From the NCBI GenBank assembly GCA_021846565.1, contig JAJZWS010000006.1:16476-80475 (forward strand): a stretch of DNA of 64,000 bases, written 5' to 3'. Under the pieces are notes generated by a model. It was not told the origin of the DNA. It did not search any database and worked only from the letters and a program-made list of their open reading frames with translations. Below, piece by piece: positions 32,060 through 41,453 of the stretch. A program made the position numbers and the translations under genes. Source of the stretch: Bacillota bacterium. GTDB taxonomy: Bacteria > Bacillota > Sulfobacillia > Sulfobacillales > JAIMBI01. Each line of letters starts with the position of its first letter. Positions within the stretch are counted from its first letter, which is position 1.

Positions 32060-32720
32060 GGCCTGGCCGTGTTTCCACGCCGGGCCGGCCATGCGGTCGG
32101 GGCAGTTCCTCATCTTGGTCCTCTTACTGTTGGCGCTCCTACTGGGGAGGGCGGCGGCCAGGCTCACGGTAGGCGCCGTCTACTTGGCCCAGGCGACGCT
32201 TCAAAACGGCGTCGATGCGCCCGCTGCCGGGGGACAGGCACGGGCCACGGGCACACCCAGGCACCGGCCGACCAGGCATGCGTTATCCAGACCAACGATC
32301 CAACAACGCAGGGCGCAATGGGGGCAACCAAACCCCAAGCCAGCAGGTTCCTCCCTTTTTGCCGCGCTGTCTCGGTATAAATCTTTCATGGTGACCACCA
32401 TGACCGCGACCGGCTCCGGGCTCCGTCTTCGCCGACAGGGTCAACGTGGTCCTCCACCGGGGTGCTCCAGCAAGCAGGGGCCCTGCCGCCCCCCTCTCCC
32501 GGCGTTTCCAGGCGCCAGCGTGGGGGGCGAGGGCAGCGCCCTCTCTACGGTGTCATCTACGCGCCCATGGCCAGAACTACCTCCGCGGCAGCTGTGATGT
32601 CATCCAGGGGTCGGCCGTGAGCCGGTGGACCCACAGACCCGGCGGCAGCGACTCGGTCACCTGGAATCAGAAGATCGTGGACTCGGTCGCGGGCGAAAAG
32701 GTGCTCGCCCCTACCCCCAA
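32060..32720 (+). pseudogene. Decayed TadG-like / polymer-forming pilus protein, paralog of the gene at 55449-56636
   Basis: MRSGQFLILVLLLLALLLGRAAARLTVGAVYLAQATLQNGVDAPAAGGQA vs RRGQSIILLVGFLVALMGGVAASITVGTVYFAQTRLQNAVDAAALAGAQ. Confidence 0.6.
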
Positions 32721-32860
32721 AAATTTTTCACATCGCTTGGCATCCGTCATGGTCCGGTCACACTCACCGGATACGCTGGCATGGGCTTGCACCCTCGGTG
32801 CCCATTGACAGCGGGAAACCGATCGAACCATCAAATCATCCAACGAACGGAGGATTCCGA

Positions 32861-33727
32861 TTGAAGCACCTATGGAGCATCATGGCGGCAGTCGCGATGA
32901 CTGCCACACCCGTGGCGATGGCAGCGGCACACGTGTCGCTGAGCGCCACGCGGGCCGTGCATCTCACCAGCGCCAGCGGCATCTCCGCCACTGCGGCCGG
33001 CCAAGACGCCGCAGCGGCGGTGGGCGGCGGTGCGGTCATAGACACGTCGGCCGACACCTATCAGGGACAATCCGTGTGGGATGTGCACGTGCTGGAGCAG
33101 GGACAGGTGTGGGACGTAAAAGTAGGGATGACCGGCAGCATCTTGCTGAAGAAGCTGTCGTCCGAGCAGCCCAAGCACCCGTCGTCCTCGCCGCCGAGTG
33201 GCTCGACGCCCGCCATGTCGGCCCCCCAGGCGGATGCTCTGGCCATCAAGGCAGTGGGGGGAGGGACGGCCACCCACACGTCGACGGACCAAGCGGGCGG
33301 CGTCGCGGTGTACGATATCCATGTGCTGTACCAGAACCAGGTGTGGGATGTGAAGGTCAATCAGACGTCTGGCGCCATCGTGCAGAAGACGCTCTCGTCT
33401 GAGCAGCCGGGATCCGGTTCCTCGGGATCCTCCACAGACAAGACAGCAGAGCACCAGTCCGAGAGCGGCGGTCAGAGCATCTCCACACCGCCGGCCGGCG
33501 TGGTGTTCGGTCAAAAGATGTCGGCGGCGCCCAGTGCCTTTCAGTCGTGGGTGACCCAGGCCATCTCCCAGGTGCACGGTGTGTCCCTCAAGTGGGTCAA
33601 GTTCCAGGCCAAAAGCCAGGGCGGATACCAAATGAACATCAAGATCCACCTGGCCCAGGGTACCACCAAGGTGATCGATGTGTTCAACGCGCAGGGTCAG
33701 CTGGTGAGCCAGCACGTCAGCAGCTGA
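32861..33727 (+). CDS. Secreted PepSY-repeat protein
   Basis: TTG start after GGAGG; signal peptide; repeats DAAAAVGGGAVIDTS..VWDVHVLEQGQVWDVKV and DALAIKAVGGGTATHTS..VYDIHVLYQNQVWDVKVNQTSGAIV; C-terminal third unit. Confidence 0.75.
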   Translation: MKHLWSIMAAVAMTATPVAMAAAHVSLSATRAVHLTSASGISATAAGQDAAAAVGGGAVIDTSADTYQGQSVWDVHVLEQGQVWDVKVGMTGSILLKKLSSEQPKHPSSSPPSGSTPAMSAPQADALAIKAVGGGTATHTSTDQAGGVAVYDIHVLYQNQVWDVKVNQTSGAIVQKTLSSEQPGSGSSGSSTDKTAEHQSESGGQSISTPPAGVVFGQKMSAAPSAFQSWVTQAISQVHGVSLKWVKFQAKSQGGYQMNIKIHLAQGTTKVIDVFNAQGQLVSQHVSS

Positions 33728-33761
33728 CGCAGATTGGACTCGGGAATAGGGGGCGGCACAC

Positions 33762-34475
33762 ATGGCCGGCCGACAGTGGCGATACGGTGCGTTCGCGGCG
33801 GTGGTGCTGGGTCTGGGTGCGATGGGCTACGTGCTGGCGCAGGCGGAGCCGGCCCCCGTGCCGACGTCCCGCCACGGATTGGCCGCCGCGGTTCAGCTGG
33901 CGCGCCTCCATGTGCCCGGCCAAGTGCTGGCCGTCGGCCCCACCACGGTCGACGGCCAGCCTGCATGGATGGTGCGCCTGCGCGGCCACGGCGGACTGTG
34001 GGTGGTCACGGTGGCCACCACCTCCGGTCAGGTTCGTGTCGCTCCGATCTCACCGTCTTCCCCCACGCCCGTCAGCATCGCGGCGGCGGACCAGGCGGCG
34101 ACCGGAGCGGTGCCGCACAGCGTGGTGTCCCGCACCACGGCGGCGGTTGTGAACGGACACGCCGTCTACGACGTGGTGGTCACGGTGTCGGACGGCGCCG
34201 ACTGGATGGTGGCGGTCTCGCGCACGTCGGGCGCCATTGTGAGCGTGCAGACGCTCAGCACGCCGGGCCCGGGGATTTCCGCCACGCGTGCGGACCAGCT
34301 GGCGGTGGCCGCCGTGGGCGGCGGGCAAGCCATCCGCACGCAACGCTCAGAACCCACCGACGCCGGTGGGTGGCACTACGATGTGACGGTGCTGCTGCCC
34401 ACCTCGACCCACATGGTGGTCACCGTGTCTCAGTCCGGCACGGTGACCGCAGTGCACCCGGCCTCGGGGTCGTGA
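33762..34475 (+). CDS. Secreted/membrane-anchored PepSY-like repeat protein
   Basis: N-terminal TM; AADQAATGAVPHSVVSRTTAAVVNGHAVYDVVVTVSDGADWMVAVSRTSGAIVSV; RADQLAVAAVGGGQAIRTQ. Confidence 0.65.
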   Translation: MAGRQWRYGAFAAVVLGLGAMGYVLAQAEPAPVPTSRHGLAAAVQLARLHVPGQVLAVGPTTVDGQPAWMVRLRGHGGLWVVTVATTSGQVRVAPISPSSPTPVSIAAADQAATGAVPHSVVSRTTAAVVNGHAVYDVVVTVSDGADWMVAVSRTSGAIVSVQTLSTPGPGISATRADQLAVAAVGGGQAIRTQRSEPTDAGGWHYDVTVLLPTSTHMVVTVSQSGTVTAVHPASGS

Positions 34476-34482
34476 GCTCGCA

Positions 34483-35151
34483 ATGACCGTGCTGTTGGTC
34501 GAAGATCACCGCGCCCTGGCCCAGTGGCTCACGGGCGAACTCCAGCACGCGGGGTGGACCGTGGTCAGAGCCGGCACGGCGGCCGAGGCGCAGCAGCTGG
34601 TGCGGCGACGCACCTATGATGTGCTCTTGGTGGACATCGGCCTGCCCGATGCTGACGGGGTGGATTTGTGCCAAGAACTGCGCACCATCACGCCGGCTCC
34701 GATTCTCATGATCACCGCCCGCCACGACATCCCTGAGCGGGTGCGGGCGTTGGACCACGGCGCAGACGACTACCTGCCCAAACCGTTCGCGATTGAAGAG
34801 CTGGTGGCGCGCATGCGGGCCATTCTGCGCCGCACGCGGGGCGAGCCAGGTCCCGTTCTGGAGTGCGGCCCGGCGCGAATCTTTGTGGAAGAGCGCCGAG
34901 TCGAAGTGGAGGGACAAACGCTGACGCTGACCCGCCGAGAGTTTGACCTGCTGGTGGTGCTGGCGCGTCACCCCGGCCGCGTCTTTGCACGCGACGCACT
35001 CCTGGAGTCGGCCTGGGGCTACGATTTCTATGGCGAATCCAACGTGGTGGACGTGACCATCCGTCGGCTTAGAAGCCGCCTCGAGCCTTTCCCGGCGCTG
35101 GACGTCCAGGCGGTGCGCGGAGTGGGCTACCGGCTGATGGTGGTCGCGTGA
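34483..35151 (+). CDS. OmpR-family response regulator
   Basis: MTVLLVEDHRALAQWL ... YDVLLVDIGLPDADGVDLC ... LTLTRREFDLLVVLARHPGRVFARDALLESAWGYDFYGESNVVDVTIRRLRSRLE. Confidence 0.95.
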   Translation: MTVLLVEDHRALAQWLTGELQHAGWTVVRAGTAAEAQQLVRRRTYDVLLVDIGLPDADGVDLCQELRTITPAPILMITARHDIPERVRALDHGADDYLPKPFAIEELVARMRAILRRTRGEPGPVLECGPARIFVEERRVEVEGQTLTLTRREFDLLVVLARHPGRVFARDALLESAWGYDFYGESNVVDVTIRRLRSRLEPFPALDVQAVRGVGYRLMVVA

Positions 35152-36551
35152 AGTCGACCGGGTCCTGGCCTCTGGCCGCCACCCTGATCGTGGCGCTGGG
35201 TGTCCTGTTGCTCGTGGGGTTCGTGGCGGCGGGCGCCGGGGTGTCAAGCCTCGTGCAGTCGGGATTGGTAAACCGTGCTTTGTCCGCCGCCAGCGCCACG
35301 GCAGCGGCGGCGCGCTCCGATCTTCTGCGGGAACAGCGGGTCCGCCATACCCGCCCCTTGTCGGAGGACCTCGCGGATCTGGCCAGCGGCGGCACCTATA
35401 TCCTGGTGCAAAACCCTCATGGAGCGTTTCAGGTGTCTGTCGGCCCCATTCCCCCCGTGATGCCGGCTGCCGGGTTTCTCCGCGCGCCGACCCAGGGTTG
35501 GTACACGGCTGACCGATCGGTCTACGCCTACGCCCGAACGAGCCTCCCGGCAGCGGGTGGCGGATTCCTGTGGCTGGTGGTGGTCCAGCCTCACGGTCGC
35601 CTCCTCGGCTTCATGGGCGCCCTCAACCGCATTCTCTGGATCGTGGGCGGCATCCTGCTCCTTGCCCTGCTGTTGGCTCTGGCAGCGGTGGTCCGGGAGG
35701 TGACCGGACCGCTGGCCGACTTGCGTCGCCTCGCCGACCGGGTCTCCGAAACCCCCATGCTGGCCGACCGCGTGCCCGCCCGCGTCAGCGTTCAGGAGGT
35801 GGAGGCGCTGGCGCGAGCCTTCAACCGTATGCTCGACCGCCTCGACCAAGCCCAGCAGCGCGAGCGCCGCTTTGCCAGCGACGCGGCCCACGCGCTCAGA
35901 ACCCCGGTCCAGGTCATTCAGGGGTACGCCGCCACCCTGGGCCGCTGGGGCAGGCTGGATCCCGCCGTCCGAGCCGAGGCACTCTCCGCCATCAGTCAAA
36001 CCGCCGCCGGCCTGGAGCGATTGATTCAACGGCTGCTGGAACTGGCGCGGCTGGAGATCCACACGCCGGCCACAGAATTCCAACGCGTGGAGCTGGGTCC
36101 TTGGATGGAGCGCCTCCGCCCCACATGGGAAGACGTCGTGGCCCACCACCCTTTGGAGGTGGCGCCGCTCTCAGCGATCTGGACGTGGACGGACCCCGAA
36201 CTTTTGGGTGTAGTCCTAGCCATTCTCTTGGAGAATGCCGACGTGTACGCCACTGCCAACAGTCCGGTGCGGGTCGAAGTGCAATCCACCGCGGCTGGTC
36301 CGCTGCTGGCGGTCGTCAACAGCGCCCCCCCGATCCCAGAGTCCGTGCGACAGCATCTGTTTGAGCGCTTTTATCGAGGGCAACCGGACGATGCCAGCCA
36401 CTTTGGGCTCGGTTTGGCGCTGGCCGACCGGATGGTGGAGGCCCTCCAGGCCCAGTGGAAGATCGCGAGCCCACCGGGTCGGGTGCAGTTCGGCATCCTG
36501 CTCCCCGCAGCCCCCCGGACGCCTCTCCCGTCGCCCCCGCTCAGGGACTAA
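35148..36551 (+). CDS. Sensor histidine kinase (HAMP + HisKA + HATPase)
   Basis: Two TM; HAMP; RRFASDAAHALRTPVQVIQGYAATLGRWG; VVNSAPPIPESVRQHLFERFYRGQPDDASHFGLGLALADRMVEAL. Confidence 0.92.
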   Translation: MKSTGSWPLAATLIVALGVLLLVGFVAAGAGVSSLVQSGLVNRALSAASATAAAARSDLLREQRVRHTRPLSEDLADLASGGTYILVQNPHGAFQVSVGPIPPVMPAAGFLRAPTQGWYTADRSVYAYARTSLPAAGGGFLWLVVVQPHGRLLGFMGALNRILWIVGGILLLALLLALAAVVREVTGPLADLRRLADRVSETPMLADRVPARVSVQEVEALARAFNRMLDRLDQAQQRERRFASDAAHALRTPVQVIQGYAATLGRWGRLDPAVRAEALSAISQTAAGLERLIQRLLELARLEIHTPATEFQRVELGPWMERLRPTWEDVVAHHPLEVAPLSAIWTWTDPELLGVVLAILLENADVYATANSPVRVEVQSTAAGPLLAVVNSAPPIPESVRQHLFERFYRGQPDDASHFGLGLALADRMVEALQAQWKIASPPGRVQFGILLPAAPRTPLPSPPLRD

Positions 36552-37668
36552 TGAGACGCGCCGCGCGGTCAACGGCGGCCAGCGCGCGCACGTCGCCGGT
36601 GCGGCCAAACACCTCGATGGCGGTGTCGGCAAACTTGATCACGTGCTCGTCGCCGTGCTCCACCGCCCGTGCGAAGGCGGTATCAGCGCCGGCCACCCAC
36701 GGGGTGCCCAGCAAAGAATCCTCCGCGGGCATTGGGGGCGCGTAAATGGCGGTGAGCGCCGCGACCGCCACCCAGGCCGCGACGACGCTCTCGCGCCACC
36801 AGCGCCGGTCCAGCGCGGGCAGGGTCCGCCACACCGCGTTCGGCGCCGTCACCGAATGCACCAGCATGATGGGCTCTCCGTGCCCGTGCGTCAGATAGCG
36901 CGCGACCGACCCCTGCACCAGGTCGGCGAGCCAGTCCCGAGCCGCATCCGGCCCTTGAGGAATGTGAACGGTCGCCACCGCCGCCTCCCACCCGGGGACC
37001 GCGTTCATGCGCCCGACCCATTCACGGATCCCCCCGGTTGGTGATGCCACCAGGGGAATGTCCGTCAGAGCCTCGCCCAGCGCGCGCGAGCCCGCGCCGA
37101 TATCCCACCCACGGCTGGGCGCGGAAACCGGCAGCCAGCGCGCCGCCCAATACGCGAGACCGTGGCCCAGCTCCTCAATGCGTGCCGGCGTCTCTCCGTC
37201 GACCAGCAGCGTGCGCACCGCATGTCCCACGCGGATCACGCCATGGGTCGCCCCCGCCGCGATGCCCGGCAGCAGCCGCGGCCACCACTCATTCAGCACC
37301 ACCCGCCACGTCCGCTCCTGGAGATCCGTCGTAAACTGCACGGTCCAGTCGGCCACCCGGCGCACGTCCCCCAGCGCGTGCTGCCAGTCGGCCCCTATCG
37401 GCGACACCGGCCGCGGAAACGGCTCGAGGCGCCGCACATAGTCGTCGAGCCAGTGCTGCACCTGGTCCCCGTGGCCGTGGCGCACCATGGCCTCGGCCGC
37501 CATGGGCCCGTGGTTGGACAGATACCCCTGGAACTCGGGGCCAGTCCGATGCAGCCGCTGATAAACCTCATCGATGAGCGACGCGTCGCTATCCACGCCT
37601 CTCCCCCCTTTGTGAGTCGGACCCCTTTGCCGCGTGGTGGGGTCGACGCCCATGGCGTCTGGATCCAA
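36541..37668 (-). CDS. Questin oxidase-like (DUF4243) protein
   Basis: LIDEVYQRLHRTGPEFQGYLSNHGPMAAEAMVRHG ... WWPRLLPGIAAGATHGVIRVGHAVRTL ... LVHSVTAPNAVWRTLPALD. Confidence 0.78.
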   Translation of the reverse strand: MDPDAMGVDPTTRQRGPTHKGGRGVDSDASLIDEVYQRLHRTGPEFQGYLSNHGPMAAEAMVRHGHGDQVQHWLDDYVRRLEPFPRPVSPIGADWQHALGDVRRVADWTVQFTTDLQERTWRVVLNEWWPRLLPGIAAGATHGVIRVGHAVRTLLVDGETPARIEELGHGLAYWAARWLPVSAPSRGWDIGAGSRALGEALTDIPLVASPTGGIREWVGRMNAVPGWEAAVATVHIPQGPDAARDWLADLVQGSVARYLTHGHGEPIMLVHSVTAPNAVWRTLPALDRRWWRESVVAAWVAVAALTAIYAPPMPAEDSLLGTPWVAGADTAFARAVEHGDEHVIKFADTAIEVFGRTGDVRALAAVDRAARLISP

Positions 37669-37831
37669 GGGTAGGACCGCGCCATCGCAGGGTCATCGTG
37701 CGGGGGTCCGAAGGGTGATGCGACTTTCGCCCGAGGCCGGGGCCCGGGCTCGGATGGGCCGACTATGCGCCTCGCCCGTCAGCCGCCGCTCGTGGCCCGG
37801 CGGATCGTGCTGTTACACGGTGGTCCGTGCG

Positions 37832-38200
37832 TCACTCCCCAGCGAATATCGCTTGAAGCGCCGTCCTCACACGGTCAGATCCGTCTCGGTCCAGTTTCCC
37901 GATCCGCGCTCGAATCCGACTGAGGTCGCAAGCCCGAATCTGGTCCATCAGGACGATGGACGGCTTGCGCAAACCCAAGCTGTCCGCGCCGACGGATGGG
38001 TAAAGCTCGGGATGGGCTTCTGCCCATGGCCCCCGCTGACTGGTGAGTGGTGCCAGGAGAAGGAGAGGGAAGCGGAGCGGCTGAGGCGGGATCCCAACCA
38101 CCACGGCGGGCCGTAGTCCCTCCTGCTCTCGCCCTCGAGGATGCTGTCCCGGCAGCACCACCAGCACAATGTCTCCCCACCGCAAGGGCGCTGACGTCAT
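37832..38200 (-). CDS. mazF: MazF/PemK-type endoribonuclease toxin
   Basis: LRWGDIVLVVLPGQHPRGREQEGLRPAVVVGIPPQPLRFPLLLLAPLTSQ ... LRKPSIVLMDQIRACDLSRIRARIGKL. Confidence 0.88.
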   Translation of the reverse strand: MTSAPLRWGDIVLVVLPGQHPRGREQEGLRPAVVVGIPPQPLRFPLLLLAPLTSQRGPWAEAHPELYPSVGADSLGLRKPSIVLMDQIRACDLSRIRARIGKLDRDGSDRVRTALQAIFAGE

Positions 38201-38511
38201 GGTCGCTTCCCGACCGTGACGAAGCCCACACCTGGCTCAAAGGAGACGGGGTCACCGTCGGGCGGGCCCTCCGAGCCCCAGTCGAACGGTTCAAGGTCTG
38301 CCAGGCCGCTCAGATCCTCGCCCAACCACTGGGCGTCCGGGTCCTCACGGGGAGTGGGGGGCTCTAGGTGTCGCTCGGACTCCACGGCGCGCCGCAACGC
38401 ATCGCTGGCGTACGCTTGAACAGACATCCCGCGCCGCCTGGCCGCTGTCTGCACCTTCTCGAACAAGGCGGGATCCAATCTCCACGTGACGGGAACCACT
38501 GCCCGAGCCAT
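38197..38511 (-). CDS. Ribbon-helix-helix-like antitoxin for MazF
   Basis: MARAVVPVTWRLDPALFEKVQTAARRRGMSVQAYASDALRRAVESERHLE; overlaps mazF by 4 nt. Confidence 0.75.
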   Translation of the reverse strand: MARAVVPVTWRLDPALFEKVQTAARRRGMSVQAYASDALRRAVESERHLEPPTPREDPDAQWLGEDLSGLADLEPFDWGSEGPPDGDPVSFEPGVGFVTVGKRP

Positions 38512-38540
38512 GCGCCCACCTCCCATACGACGAACGTAAC

Positions 38541-38570
38541 GCAAAGCAAGCAAGCACGCAAGCACGCAAG
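38541..38570. repeat. Short tandem repeat upstream of the mazEF-like module
   Basis: gcaaagcaagcaagcacgcaagcacgcaag: overlapping AGCA and GCACGCAA units. Confidence 0.7.
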
Positions 38571-38680
38571 TCAGCCCACCAGCCGACTTTCTCCTGGGAG
38601 CCTCTACGGCAGGCGCTGTGGCCTCGCGTCCGCATGAGGAGCGATCGCCGCCAAGCCCCGCCACCACCCCGCGGATCACG

Positions 38681-39571
38681 CTATCGGCAACGAAACCGGC
38701 TGTCCCCCAGCCACGCCGTGATGGCGGCGCCCACAATGGCCTGGGCTTCCGGCAGCACCTCGTGGCTCACGCCGGGCAGCATCACCAATCGGGCCTCAGG
38801 GCCCCGGCGAAACCGCTCCAGCATCCGCTGCTGCTGGGCGTGGAAGTCCTCGTCCCGACCAGGCACCCCGTCCATCCCCACCGCGGCGAACAGCAGGGTC
38901 GGGCCGGCGGTGTCCAGATAGTTCTCCACGGGCACCTCCGCCAGCGACTGCATGGCCGCCTCGAATGCGGCCGGGTGCACGGCCAGCCGAAACCGCCCAT
39001 CGTCTTGGCGCACGTAGCCGGACCTCAGCGCCGCGACCACCGCCAGGCTCACGTCCACGCCGGTTGCCTCCAGGCGTGCCTGTTCGATGGCCACGGCCTC
39101 GTCGGCGTCCTCGGTCACCGCCTGTGCCATAAACTCGCGCCCTTGGGCAATCTCTTCGGCCAGCGGCCGTTTCGGGTCCACCCAGGGGAAGTAGCCCCCG
39201 TCGAGCAAGACCGCACCCGCCACGGGAAGCTCGGGCTGACCAAGCGCCAAGCGGGCCAAGTAGCCGCCCCAGGAGTGTCCGACGGCCACCACCCACCCGC
39301 TGTGTTCCGCCCCGAAGCGAAGCGCGTCCGGCCACACCCGATCCACCGTGACCCGGTCAGGAAGCCCCGTGCTGACCCGGCCGACCCCGGGGGGATCCAG
39401 CGCCACCAGGCGAAACGGGATGCTGTCCGCCAACATCCCGAAATACTCGGCAGTGCCCCCCAGCCCAGGCCACGCGACGAGCGTGGGCGCCTCCCCCGGC
39501 CACTCCAACACGCGCACCTGTTCGCCGCCCAGTGCGAGGATGTGCGTCAGCGGCATGGTTCCTCGCGACAT
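38681..39571 (-). CDS. Alpha/beta hydrolase
   Basis: FRLVALDPPGVGRVSTG ... GWVVAVGHSWGGYLARLALGQPELPVAGAVLLDGGYF ... MLPGVSHEVLPE. Confidence 0.88.
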   Translation of the reverse strand: MSRGTMPLTHILALGGEQVRVLEWPGEAPTLVAWPGLGGTAEYFGMLADSIPFRLVALDPPGVGRVSTGLPDRVTVDRVWPDALRFGAEHSGWVVAVGHSWGGYLARLALGQPELPVAGAVLLDGGYFPWVDPKRPLAEEIAQGREFMAQAVTEDADEAVAIEQARLEATGVDVSLAVVAALRSGYVRQDDGRFRLAVHPAAFEAAMQSLAEVPVENYLDTAGPTLLFAAVGMDGVPGRDEDFHAQQQRMLERFRRGPEARLVMLPGVSHEVLPEAQAIVGAAITAWLGDSRFRCR

Positions 39572-39736
39572 GACGTCCCTCCCTTCTCCTCGGAGTCCCC
39601 AGAGCGCCAAGCACTTGTCCCACCACTCTACCCGACCAGGTGATGGCGGGAATCCGGGGGGCGAGCGCCGTCCAGCAGGGATTTCCCCGGGTCTCGTGGA
39701 ATTACTCCATGAATCGACACGACAGGAGTGGGCCGG

Positions 39737-40402
39737 ATGGAACTGAAGGGAGATCGGCGGGGACTGCGCCTTTTGGCGAAGGGGTACCCCGACGAGGCCG
39801 CACTGCTCGAGGATTTGGAGCGCACGCTCGCGCGGCAGCGCAGGTTTTTGGGTCAGTCGCCGCTGGAACTGGAGGTGCTGGACCGGGCACTGACGCCCTC
39901 CCTGCTGGCGGGCGCGGCAGAGGTTTTTGAGCGGTTTCCCGAGTTGGACCTGGTGTCCGTCGGCCGGGGAGGCGCACGCCGACCCACCGCGGTTGCGGCC
40001 GCGCCGTCGGCGAGCCCGCTTTTAATCCGCACGCCGCTACGCAGCGGCCAAGTCATTGAGCATGCCGGAGACGTCGTCATTTTGGGCGACGTCAACCCCG
40101 GGGCGCGGGTGGTGGCGGGCGGGGACTTGTTTGTCCTGGGTCGGTTGCGCGGCCAGGCCCTGGTAGGTCAGCCGGATCACGAGGATCGGAGCATCTACGC
40201 GGTCGCGTTCGAACCGAGCCAGGTGCGCATCGCCACCGTGTGGGCGGTGCCGGCCGCCGCCGAACCGGTGCGGGGGCCCGAACGCGCCGACCTTGAGGAC
40301 GGGGCCATCGTCGTGGGGCCGTGGGCGACAGCCCCCGGCAGCATCCCCGCCGACCGGCCGCGCCGGATACGGAGCCGCATTCGCGCGGCTAGTCCGGACT
40401 GA
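39737..40402 (+). CDS. minC: Septum site-determining protein MinC
   Basis: LLIRTPLRSGQVIEHAGDVVILGDVNPGARVVAGGDLFVLGRLRGQALVGQPDHEDRSIYAVAFEPSQVRIA (MinC C-terminal beta-helix signature). Confidence 0.88.
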   Translation: MELKGDRRGLRLLAKGYPDEAALLEDLERTLARQRRFLGQSPLELEVLDRALTPSLLAGAAEVFERFPELDLVSVGRGGARRPTAVAAAPSASPLLIRTPLRSGQVIEHAGDVVILGDVNPGARVVAGGDLFVLGRLRGQALVGQPDHEDRSIYAVAFEPSQVRIATVWAVPAAAEPVRGPERADLEDGAIVVGPWATAPGSIPADRPRRIRSRIRAASPD

Positions 40403-40889
40403 CGGGCGCAAAAAAGTCCCGCAGCGCGTCGCGGGTGCTGTCGAAGGCCAAGTCGTCCCACGGCACCTCCCCTTGGTGAAATCCCCGTGCTTCAAAGCTT
40501 TCGCCATCCTGAGGGGCCGGCGCATCCGGTCCCTCCGGGATGGCATGGTACACCACCACCGCCACGCGGGACCGCGGGTAAGAATACACGCCCACCAGCC
40601 GCACGAGGCGCACCCGGATCCCCACCTCTTCGGCGGTTTCGCGGATGGCCGCCGTCGCCACGGTCTCCCCGGCTTCGACAAAGCCGCCGGGAATGACCCA
40701 CAAGCCATACCCGGGTCGGATCGCTCGGCGCGCCAACACCACCTGGCCGGCGGCCACCTCGGTCACGGTGGCCGCCGCCACGGCCAGATCCCGATACTCC
40801 ACGTGCCCGCAACGTGAACAACGCCCCCGGGGTTTGGCCAAGATCTGCACGGTATCCAGCGGGCCACCGCAGCGCCGACAGTATTCCAT
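40389..40889 (-). CDS. NUDIX hydrolase with N-terminal zinc ribbon
   Basis: MEYCRRCGGPLDTVQILAKPRGRCSRCGHVEYRDL; Nudix box GGFVEAGETVATAAIRETAEEVGI. Confidence 0.92.
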   Translation of the reverse strand: MEYCRRCGGPLDTVQILAKPRGRCSRCGHVEYRDLAVAAATVTEVAAGQVVLARRAIRPGYGLWVIPGGFVEAGETVATAAIRETAEEVGIRVRLVRLVGVYSYPRSRVAVVVYHAIPEGPDAPAPQDGESFEARGFHQGEVPWDDLAFDSTRDALRDFFAPVSPD

Positions 40890-40936
40890 AACGCGCCTCC
40901 CTCCGCCCAGCGTACAATGGCGCGGGAGGGAGCGCC

Positions 40937-41233
40937 ATGCCGCGGAAGTTTCGCCACCACAAGGTGAAGCGGGAACACCACGTGCTCGAAGCCCTGGAGG
41001 TGGGTCTGGCGCTCTTGGCCGACCAAGCGGCCGTCGACGCCATCATTCCTGGGCCCATCACGCGCAAGCGCGGGCCCTCCACCGGGTTCAGCGTGCAATA
41101 CGCGACGCCCACCGGCTTGAAGCTCTTGGGCCGGTCACCGGGCGCGGTCCAGGAAGTGTTCGTGGTCACCAAGGACCCCGACGGCATCCGGGCTCTGCTG
41201 GCGAGCCAGGGGCTTTTAACCGCTAGCCGCTGA
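40937..41233 (+). CDS. DUF2103-like protein
   Basis: KFRHHKVKREHHVLEALEVGLALLADQAAVDAIIPGPITRKRG; overlaps convergent gene by 11 nt. Confidence 0.6.
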   Translation: MPRKFRHHKVKREHHVLEALEVGLALLADQAAVDAIIPGPITRKRGPSTGFSVQYATPTGLKLLGRSPGAVQEVFVVTKDPDGIRALLASQGLLTASR

Positions 41234-41453
41234 CCGTCTCGCCGTCGCCGTCGGCGGCGCCCACCGGTTCCACGGCCAAACCGAAGTTGGCGGCCACTTC
41301 TTTAAACGGGTCCAGATAGTCGGCCGTCACCTGGTAGTGCTCCACCGACTCCGGCTGCACCCATCCCTCGCGGCGTGCGGGGCTGTCTCCCATGTAGCGG
41401 TGAAATCGCTCCGATGTAGCCGGATCCACCGCGCCCTTCACTTTAACCCGCAT
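41223..41453 (-). CDS. Small conserved hypothetical protein
   Basis: MRVKVKGAVDPATSERFHRYMGDSPARREGWVQPESVEHYQVTADYLDPFKEVAANFGLAVEP; codon usage consistent with coding. Confidence 0.6.
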   Translation of the reverse strand: MRVKVKGAVDPATSERFHRYMGDSPARREGWVQPESVEHYQVTADYLDPFKEVAANFGLAVEPVGAADGDGETVSG

